64,000 nucleotides of DNA from DATFVJ01 sp963826515 (GTDB taxonomy: Bacteria; Actinomycetota; Actinomycetes; Streptosporangiales; Streptosporangiaceae): positions 310,001-374,000 of the forward strand of contig CAWGXI010000010.1 of assembly GCA_963826515.1 (NCBI GenBank). The letters run 5' to 3'. How positions within the stretch are numbered: position 1 is the stretch's first letter; each line of letters opens with the position of its first letter. The position numbers were made by a program, and so were the translations under genes. Below are positions 57,947 to 64,000 of this stretch, piece after piece. The notes beneath the pieces were generated by a model. That model did not search any database. It saw only the letters and a program-made list of their open reading frames with translations, and was not told the origin of the DNA.

Positions 57947-58816
57947 GTGGAGCAGCATGTCATCTGGACCAGCGACGGTCACCGGGTAAGCGGCGGCGGT
58001 GATGACGCGGCGCTGGTCAACCTGTTCCTTGCGCATCTGGGGTCGCGGGCGTTCTCGCCGGCGACGGTGCGGGCGTATGCCTACGATCTACTGAATTTCC
58101 TGCGGTTCCTGGCCGGGCGGCGTGCCCGGCTTGCCGATGTGGTGCCGACCGACCTGTTTGATTACCTGGACTGGCAGCAGCGGCCTGTCGGCACGGCGGG
58201 CCGGCGGGTTGTCCGGCTGGCCGAGCGGCGCGGTGCCGCGCCGTCCACGATGAACCGGCGGGTCGCCGCGGTCCGCGGCCTGTTCGAGTTCGCGGTGATG
58301 ACGGGGGTGCGGACCGTCAATCCGGTGCCGGCGGCCCGCCGGTCCAGTGGCCTGCGTGCGAGCCCGCGGGGCCTGCTGGGGCACGTCGGGGCTGGCCGGC
58401 CGCGGGGCGGCGGCCGGCTGGTGCGCCAGCCACGCCGGCTGCCCGAGTCCCTCGAGCCCGGCGACGTGGCGGTGTTCCTCGCGGACCTGCGGACCTTCCG
58501 GGACCGGGCGATCATGCTGGCGATGCTGCTGGGCGGGCTGCGGGCCGCCGAGGTGCGGTCGCTGCGGCTGGCCGCCGTGGACATGGGGTTGCGCCGGGTC
58601 CGGGTGACGGGCAAGGGCGGCAGGGAGCGCGTCGTCCCGGTGGACAGCGCGTTCTTCGCCGAGCTGGCCGCTTACCTGCGCGAGGAGCGCCCGCCAGGTG
58701 CGCAGTGCTCAAACTGCGGTCAGGGTCGTGGCGGTCGAACCACTTGGACGAGCGGCCCTGCTGACATCGCTACCTTGCCGTGGCGCATCCGGTCCGGTTC
58801 TCTGGTACTGGTGTAA
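57947..58816 (+). pseudogene. XerC/D-like tyrosine recombinase, C-terminus lost
   Basis: The N-terminal core-binding domain (LVNLFLAHLGSRAFSPATVR, AYAYDLLNFLRFLAGRRARL) and the first part of the catalytic domain (RDRAIMLAMLLGGLRAAEVR with the first Arg, RVRVTGKGGRERVVPVDS with the Lys) are present. After YLREERPPG near 58700 the sequence is unrelated; the HxxR, H/W and Tyr motifs are missing. GTG start after GGGGAGGGGCC. It follows an IS630 scar and may be its companion or another transposon's recombinase. Confidence 0.8.
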
Positions 58817-58883
58817 CCGGTGCATGGTGAGCCGGTGAGTAGCCTGCCCAGGCATGCTCACCCATCCGAGGTGGAGGCAGGGC

Positions 58884-60311
58884 ATGACGACCACACCGCC
58901 GGCGGCGCCGGCTCCCGATAGCCCAAGTAGTCCGGGCACCGCCGAAGCTACGGTGACGCGCAGCGCTTACCTGTCCGCGCTACTCGGCCGCCCGATCGCT
59001 GACCGCAGCGGCCAGTCACTCGGGCGGCTCTCCGACCTAATCGTGCGGCTGCGAGGCGCGGACTACCCGCTGGTTACCGGCTTGGTCGCCACCGTAGGCG
59101 GGCGGGAGGTCTTCGTGCCGATCGAGCAGACGAGCTCATTCGACGGCGAGATACTCAAGCTGACGAGCGCCAAGCTTGACCTGCGCAGGTTCGAAAGACG
59201 CGACGGTGAGGTGCTGCTGCGCGCCGACGTGCTCGGACACCGGCTGATCGACGTAGGCCGTGCGCGCCTGGTGCGTGCGGACGATCTAAAACTGGCCCAC
59301 GTCAATGGCAGCTGGGTGCTCGCCGCGGTGGATACTCGCCGGCGGCGACGACGGCTGCTCGGATTCCTCGGCCGTGACCCGCAGCCGCACGAAGCCAGGG
59401 ACTGGCGGGAGTTCGAGGCGCTCATCGGTCACAAGAGCAGCGCGGTGCTGCGCGGGCCGTTCGCGCGGATCCGCCGGCTCAAGCCCGCGCAGATCGCCGA
59501 CCTGCTCGAAGACGCCTCCAAAGAGGAGGAGTTCGAGATCCTCGGTCACGTGCACGCCGATCCCGAACTCGAGGCGGATGTGTTCGAGGAACTTGACGAG
59601 GAGCTCGCCTCGCGCCTGCTCGGGGCACGGACAGACGCCGAGATCGCCGCCGTGCTCGCCCGGATGCGGGCGGACGACGCGGCCGACGCGGTCGCCGAAT
59701 TGCCACAGCGCCGCCGCCAGCCCGTGCTCGACCTCCTCCCGGCGGGCCAGCGCACAAAGGTGATGACGCTGATGGGCTTCAACCCGACAAGCGCCGGCGG
59801 CCTGATGGGAGTCGACTTCCTCGCCATGTCGCGAAAGGTCACGGTCCGGGATGCGCTTGACGCCGTCGGCCTGTCTGGCAACCTGCAGCCGGAGGCGCTG
59901 ACCAGTGTGCACGCGGTGGACAAGGGTGGCCACCTGCGCGGCGTGGCCCGGTTGGTCACGCTGCTGCAATCCGATCCCGCCGCGAAGTTGATCGACGCCA
60001 GCGATGCCGATCCAGTACGGGTCGGGCCCGACACCGATGTCATGGACGTCGCGGTCCTGATGACCGACTACAACCTGATCACGATCCCCGTCGTGGACGA
60101 CGAATGCAAGATGCTCGGCCTGATCACCGTGGACGACGTGCTCGAGGTCACGCTGCCAGAGGACTGGCGGCGCCGCGAGGCCGCAGTGCCGCCCGATGCG
60201 CACCGTGGCGAGTCAGCCGACGCCGAGGATGAGTCGAGACTTGACCAGCCCGCCGACGCCGAGCTGGAGGATCAGGGCCCGCCAGGCTCGCCGCGCCAGG
60301 AGGGGACGTGA
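58884..60311 (+). CDS. soluble MgtE N-domain/CBS protein
   Basis: 475 aa, no membrane helices. Residues about 25-160 are PRC-barrel-like (LLGRPIADRSGQSLGRLSDL, LVTGLVATVGGREVFVPI). Then comes the MgtE_N superhelix (LKPAQIADLLEDASKEEEFE, ADVFEELDEELASRLLG, MRADDAADAVAELPQRRRQP) and two CBS domains (VRDALDAVGLSGNLQPEALT, DVAVLMTDYNLITIPVVDDE). In MgtE channels these parts sense cytosolic magnesium and gate the pore; here the pore domain is missing and the stop overlaps the start of an Nramp-like transporter gene (GTGA). The ATG at 58884 is preceded by GGAGG. Confidence 0.9.
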   Translation: MTTTPPAAPAPDSPSSPGTAEATVTRSAYLSALLGRPIADRSGQSLGRLSDLIVRLRGADYPLVTGLVATVGGREVFVPIEQTSSFDGEILKLTSAKLDLRRFERRDGEVLLRADVLGHRLIDVGRARLVRADDLKLAHVNGSWVLAAVDTRRRRRRLLGFLGRDPQPHEARDWREFEALIGHKSSAVLRGPFARIRRLKPAQIADLLEDASKEEEFEILGHVHADPELEADVFEELDEELASRLLGARTDAEIAAVLARMRADDAADAVAELPQRRRQPVLDLLPAGQRTKVMTLMGFNPTSAGGLMGVDFLAMSRKVTVRDALDAVGLSGNLQPEALTSVHAVDKGGHLRGVARLVTLLQSDPAAKLIDASDADPVRVGPDTDVMDVAVLMTDYNLITIPVVDDECKMLGLITVDDVLEVTLPEDWRRREAAVPPDAHRGESADAEDESRLDQPADAELEDQGPPGSPRQEGT

Positions 60312-62107
60312 GCAGCCCGCGCGAGCCGGTCGCGCGGGGACCGGCAACACCCGGACCGGCAACACCCGGACCAGCAAAGCAGCCCGCACCCGCCCAGCAG
60401 CCCGCACCCGCCCAGCAGCCCCCACCCGCCAAGCCAGGCGGCCCCGGGTCGGTCGATCATCGCAAGGAAGCGCTAAGGCCGCCGGAGAAGCCGCGGCTAA
60501 AGCCGCCAGTCACGGTGCTCGATGAGAAGCATCTCGGTGACATAGAAGGCGCGCTTGGCCGGATCAGGATCGGCGAGGACGACCAAAGGCACGGCCTCAA
60601 GCGGCGGCTCGTGACATTCCTTGCCATCGTCGGTCCCGGCCTGATCGTGATGGTCGGCGACAACGACGCCGGCGGCGTCTCCACGTATGCGCAGGCCGGG
60701 CAGGACTACGGCTACACCCTGCTGTGGGTGCTGCTAATACTCGTGCCGGTGCTGATCGTCAACCAGGAAATGGTGGTAAGGCTCGGCGCGGTTACCGGCG
60801 TCGGGCACGCTAAGCTCATCACGGAAAGGTTCGGCCGCTTCTGGGGCTGGTTCAGCGTCGCCGACCTGTTCGTCCTCAACTTCCTCACCATCGTCACCGA
60901 GTTCATCGGCGTCTCCCTCGCCTTGGCATACTTCGGCATCAGCAAATACATCGCGGTGCCCATCGCGGCCGCTCTCCTGGTGGCGATCACCGCGAGTGGC
61001 AGCTTCCAGCGCTGGGAACGTGCCATGCTGCTGTTCATCGCCGCCAGCCTGGTGCTCGTCCCGCTCGCGGTGCTGTCCCACCCGGACTACCCGTCCACCC
61101 TCTACCACCTAGTGGTGCCCGGCATCAGCGGCGGCGTCAACTCGAACGCGATCCTGCTCATCATCGCGATCGTGGGCACCACGGTCGCACCGTGGCAGCT
61201 TTTCTTCCAGCAGTCGAACGTGATCGACAAGCGGATCACGCCGCGGTTCATGGGCTATGAACGCGCCGACACCTTCCTCGGCTCGTTTGTCGTCGTGGTG
61301 GGTGCCGGAGCTATCATGATCGTTGCTTTTTTCGCGGTGAAAGGCACACCTCTGGTCGGCAAGTTCACCGATGCGCTCGGCGTCGCCAACGCACTGGGTG
61401 ACAAGAGCGCGATGCTCGGCGCGCTCTTCGCGATCGTGCTGCTCGACGCGAGCATCATCGGCGCGGCGGCGGTCACGCTCGCGACTAGTTATGCCTTCGG
61501 TGACATGTTCGGCCTGAAGCATTCGCTGCACCGGAGCTTCCGCGATGCGAAAGCCTTCTACGCGAGCTACACAGCCGTGGTCGTGGCCGCCGCGGCGATC
61601 GTGCTCATCCCCGGCGCACCGCTCGGCCTGATCACCACCGCCGTCCAGGCCCTCGCCGGCGTGCTGCTGCCGAGCGCAAGCACGTTCCTGCTGCTGTTGT
61701 GCAACGACCCGGAGGTCCTCGGCCCGTGGATCAACCCCCGCTGGCTCAATGCCCTCGCCAGCTTCATCATCGCGGCACTACTGATGCTGTCGGGGACGCT
61801 CGTGGTCACGACCGTGTTTCCGCACATAGACGCCGCCGAGGTGGCGATCTGGCTGTCTGCCGTCTTGTTCGCGGGACTGGTGGTGGCCAGCGCCGCGCTG
61901 CGATTCATGCGGGTACGCCGCGGTGGCCCGCCGCCGGCCCAGATCCCGCGCGAGGGGCGCAGCGGCTGGCGGATGCCACCGCTCGCGCTGCTCAAGCCGG
62001 TCTCCTGGTCGCCCGCGATGCGCCTGGCGCTGCTCGCGATGTACGGCTACCTCATCCTGTCGGTGCTGTTGCTCGTGGTGAAGGCCATTCAGCTTGGCAC
62101 ACACTGA
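60308..62107 (+). CDS. Nramp-related divalent-cation transporter, probable magnesium type
   Basis: 599 aa, about 11 membrane helices after a 90-residue Pro/Ala-rich hydrophilic start. TM1 reads VGPGLIVMVGDNDAGGVSTY where classical Nramp has DPGN. TM6 reads IVGTTVAPWQLFFQQ where classical Nramp has TVMPHN, so the metal-ligating Met is Ala. Loss of that Met is the known mark of Nramp-related magnesium transporters. The gene overlaps the MgtE_N/CBS gene, which supports a magnesium role. The repeated PATPG and PAPAQQ units in the N-terminal tail are low-complexity. A broken paralogue lies at 17779-19080. Confidence 0.88.
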   Translation: MSSPREPVARGPATPGPATPGPAKQPAPAQQPAPAQQPPPAKPGGPGSVDHRKEALRPPEKPRLKPPVTVLDEKHLGDIEGALGRIRIGEDDQRHGLKRRLVTFLAIVGPGLIVMVGDNDAGGVSTYAQAGQDYGYTLLWVLLILVPVLIVNQEMVVRLGAVTGVGHAKLITERFGRFWGWFSVADLFVLNFLTIVTEFIGVSLALAYFGISKYIAVPIAAALLVAITASGSFQRWERAMLLFIAASLVLVPLAVLSHPDYPSTLYHLVVPGISGGVNSNAILLIIAIVGTTVAPWQLFFQQSNVIDKRITPRFMGYERADTFLGSFVVVVGAGAIMIVAFFAVKGTPLVGKFTDALGVANALGDKSAMLGALFAIVLLDASIIGAAAVTLATSYAFGDMFGLKHSLHRSFRDAKAFYASYTAVVVAAAAIVLIPGAPLGLITTAVQALAGVLLPSASTFLLLLCNDPEVLGPWINPRWLNALASFIIAALLMLSGTLVVTTVFPHIDAAEVAIWLSAVLFAGLVVASAALRFMRVRRGGPPPAQIPREGRSGWRMPPLALLKPVSWSPAMRLALLAMYGYLILSVLLLVVKAIQLGTH

Positions 62108-62177
62108 CATGCGCAGACTGCTCGAGGCGTGCCGCTAACGGCCCGCCAGCTGCCGCATCAGCGCATAAACTTTAAGC

Positions 62178-62591
62178 ATGGCGAGTAGTGCAAACACTTC
62201 GGGAAAGACCGAGCAGGAGTGGCGGGAGCAGCTGAGCCCCGAGGAGTACCACGTGCTCCGCGAGGCAGGAACCGAGGCACCCTTAAAGGGTGAGTACACC
62301 GACACTAAGACCGTCGGTGTCTACCGCTGCCGTGCGTGCGGGACGGAGCTTTTCCGCTCGGAAACCAAGTTCGAGTCGCACTGCGGCTGGCCGAGCTTTT
62401 ACGCGCCCTCCGACAGCGAAGCGGTCGAACTGCGCCAGGACCGGGCGCTGGGGATGGTCCGGACCGAGGTCCGGTGCGCCAACTGCGGCTCGCACCTTGG
62501 CCATGTGTTCCATGGCGAGGGATACCAGACGCCCACCGACGACCGGTACTGCATCAACTCGATCTCCCTCACGCTTGAGCCGGCGGAATAG
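62178..62591 (+). CDS. msrB: peptide-methionine (R)-S-oxide reductase
   Basis: 137 aa repair enzyme for oxidised methionine. Zinc pairs CRAC and CANC, the substrate motif SHCGWPSF and the catalytic cysteine in RYCINSISL are all present. ATG start with a weak AAGC-type ribosome site. The 3' end overlaps the convergent gluconokinase gene by 23 bp. Confidence 0.96.
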   Translation: MASSANTSGKTEQEWREQLSPEEYHVLREAGTEAPLKGEYTDTKTVGVYRCRACGTELFRSETKFESHCGWPSFYAPSDSEAVELRQDRALGMVRTEVRCANCGSHLGHVFHGEGYQTPTDDRYCINSISLTLEPAE

Positions 62592-63093
62592 GTTCCGCAA
62601 GCTTCGCAACGATCTTGCTGACGACTGACTGGGGCGTATCGTCAGTGGAAACCGTCAGCGGGTTCTCATCCGGTTGCGGCGGTTCGAGTTCGGCGAACTG
62701 GTTCTCCAGCAGGCTGGCCGGGAAGAAGTGGCCGTGCCTGGCAGCGAGCCGCTTGGCGACGAGTTGCCTGTCCGCTTCCAGGTAGATCAGCCGGACCTGC
62801 GGCCTGCCCGCGCGCAGCACGTCACGGTAGCGCCGCTTGAGCCCCGAGCACGTCACCACCGCGGGTTCGCCGACAGCGGCACGCTCGTCGACCCACGCGC
62901 CGATGGCCCGCAGCCAGGGCAGGCGATCGGCGTCGTCAAGGGGAATCCCCGCCCGCATCTTGGCCACGTTAGCCGCCGGGTGGAAATCATCCGCCTCGGC
63001 GTAGGCCCAGTGGAGCTGGTTGGCGAGCATCGCGCCAATGGTGGTCTTGCCGCTGCCCGACACGCCCATCACAAGCAAGATCGGTGGAGCCAC
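62569..63093 (-). CDS. gntK: gluconokinase
   Basis: 174 aa P-loop kinase phosphorylating gluconate to 6-phosphogluconate. Walker A GVSGSGKT, DDFHP and substrate loop PLDDADRLPWL, CSGLKRRYRDVLR, and FFPASLLENQFAELEPP are diagnostic. GTG start at 63093. Convergent with msrB and followed upstream by a response-regulator output fragment on the same strand, six bases away. Confidence 0.94.
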   Translation of the reverse strand: MAPPILLVMGVSGSGKTTIGAMLANQLHWAYAEADDFHPAANVAKMRAGIPLDDADRLPWLRAIGAWVDERAAVGEPAVVTCSGLKRRYRDVLRAGRPQVRLIYLEADRQLVAKRLAARHGHFFPASLLENQFAELEPPQPDENPLTVSTDDTPQSVVSKIVAKLAEPIPPAQA

Positions 63094-63098
63094 GCAGT

Positions 63099-63344
63099 TC
63101 AGTATCCACCCGCGGACGCGCTGTCCTCGCTCGCACGCTGGGCAAGCTCCAGCTTTGTGTATGCGGGCCGGCCGATCTCGAGATATTTCGCCTTGACGCG
63201 CTCCAGATATGTTTTCGCGGTGCCCGGCCTGATTCCGACCTGTTCCGCGACCGCGTCGAGGGTCATCCCCGACGCGTATGCGAGCAGCACGGAACGCTCG
63301 CGCTGCGACAACCGCGGTCGGGTATGGCCGGTAGAGCTTGCCAC
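63099..63344 (-). pseudogene. LuxR-type HTH, C-terminal half of a split response regulator
   Basis: 81 aa: RPRLSQRERSVLLAYASGMT, LDAVAEQVGIRPGTAKTYLE and RVKAKYLEIGRPAYTKLELA, an output domain of a common actinobacterial response-regulator family. Its receiver half lies at 63802-64000 on the same strand, the two being separated by an IS701-derived element. A GTG at 63344 with GGAA upstream could still allow translation of the HTH alone. Confidence 0.8.
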
Positions 63345-63363
63345 GCCATTCCTTGGCCCGGTC

Positions 63364-63801
63364 CTACAGTCCGGGTTTGTGATCTAGCGCCTAGATAATC
63401 ATGGCGTGTCGCGCGTAAGCGTGGGACGGCCACCCGTGATCATGAGCTGTGACACAACAAGATCATCAGATGGCCGCCTCGGCCATAGTAGAAGATGGCG
63501 CCTGGCCAGGGAAGCTGTACAGCGAGCTGTGCGCGTTGATCGCCCCGGTGTTCGCGCAGGCCAGGTCGCGTTTTGCAGCGTTCGCGTAGGTGGCTGCGCT
63601 GCTCGCGGCAGCCGGTGACCGGAAATCGTGCTGGCAGCTGGTCGAGCAGGCCGGGCACGCCACGCCGCGGCGGATGCAGGCGTTGCTGGCCGAGTACGCC
63701 TGGGACTGGCCGGTGGCGCTGGCGCGGCTGCACGCACGACTCCGGGCAGCGCCAGCATGACTCACACGATCAAATGAGAAGATCACAAACCCGGACTGTA
63801 G
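63364..63801 (+). mobile_element. 438-bp IS701-derived deletion element
   Basis: Perfect 22-bp inverted ends (63364-63385 starting CTACAGTCCGGG, and 63780-63801 ending CCCGGACTGTAG). The inside holds only the N-terminal quarter of a transposase. It probably moves only with help from a full-length relative. It splits a response-regulator gene. I could not identify a clear target duplication. Confidence 0.85.
63470..63760 (+). pseudogene. IS701-family transposase N-terminal fragment
   Basis: A 97-codon frame with one internal TAG reads GAWPGKLYSELCALIAPVFA, then AALLAAAGDRKSCWQLVEQA and MQALLAEYAWDWPVALARL, the start of IS701 transposases. The catalytic DDE part is deleted. It lies within the element at 63364-63801. 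Confidence 0.75.
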
Positions 63802-64000
63802 TGCCGGAGGCACGGATGGCGGCAACGATGGCGGTAATCGTCTGTTTCCTGCCGAGCAGCAGGCATGCGCCCGTGCCCAGCAGCGAGGCGCTCAGGTAGG
63901 GATCCGAGCTCCTGCACAGCGCGAGCACGCGATAGCCCGCACGGCAAAGCGCGCGCACGTCAGCAACGGGGTCTGGGCCCTCGCGCAGTGCGACCTCGAC
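63802..64000 (-). pseudogene. response-regulator receiver half, runs off the window
   Basis: The minus strand from the window edge reads VEVALREGPDPVADVRALCR, AGYRVLALCRSSDPYLSASL and TITAIVAAIRASG, the end of a pseudo-receiver domain of the same family as the HTH at 63099-63344. It is cut off by the IS701-derived element. The N-terminus lies beyond the window. Confidence 0.75.

Overview
The window is high-GC DNA with GTG/TTG starts, GGAGG-type ribosome binding sites and the gene order rpmE-rho-thrC-hom-lysA on the minus strand. That order, together with DUF4097, DUF6458, LuxR/MalT-like, Acg-type nitroreductase and F420-type nitroreductase genes, points to a soil-type filamentous or related actinobacterium (Actinomycetes). 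The exact family cannot be fixed from the sequence.

Layout. 1-8.3 kb is chromosomal core: L31, Rho, threonine synthase, homoserine dehydrogenase, diaminopimelate decarboxylase and a lone response regulator. The homoserine kinase gene normally found between thrC and rho is absent. At 8419-8490 lies tRNA-Arg(CCG). Its last 43 bases recur at 23740-23782 and, slightly altered, at 40316-40359, so 8.5-40.4 kb reads as two integrative elements inserted one after the other at this tRNA. Element A (about 15 kb) holds the Kdp high-affinity potassium system (a 29-aa ORF, kdpF, A, B, C, D and a truncated kdpE), a wrecked Nramp/cation-exchanger fusion, a Usp plus DUF4118 pair resembling the middle of KdpD, and a methylase gene broken by a small inverted-repeat element. 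Element B (about 17 kb) holds a tyrosine integrase beside its att site, many gene fragments, a LURP-one-related protein, a lipoprotein phosphatase with a membrane partner, an MMPL exporter with a headless TetR gene, a frameshifted F420-type reductase and a GNAT/acyl-CoA-synthetase-like protein acetyltransferase.

40.4-56.5 kb returns to intact-looking chromosomal genes: Acg-type nitroreductase, a ribbon-helix-helix regulator with its own operator, DUF4097 protein, a DrrAB-like ABC pair (both frameshifted), a Glu/Leu/Val-type dehydrogenase, a MalT-like LuxR regulator (frameshifted), a GH15 glycosidase, small and large membrane proteins, and a divergent TetR/MFS exporter pair with a clear palindromic operator. 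56.6-58.8 kb is a transposon scar: an IS630 gene interrupted by a 288-bp inverted-repeat element, then a truncated recombinase. 58.9-62.1 kb carries a two-gene unit, a soluble MgtE-N/CBS protein overlapping an Nramp-like transporter that lacks the usual Nramp metal-site motifs, which I read as a probable magnesium uptake system. The window ends with msrB, gntK and a response regulator gene split by an IS701-derived element with perfect 22-bp terminal repeats.

A recurrent feature is single-base frameshifts, several in short G runs and one in rho itself. Some may be sequence errors rather than true pseudogenes.
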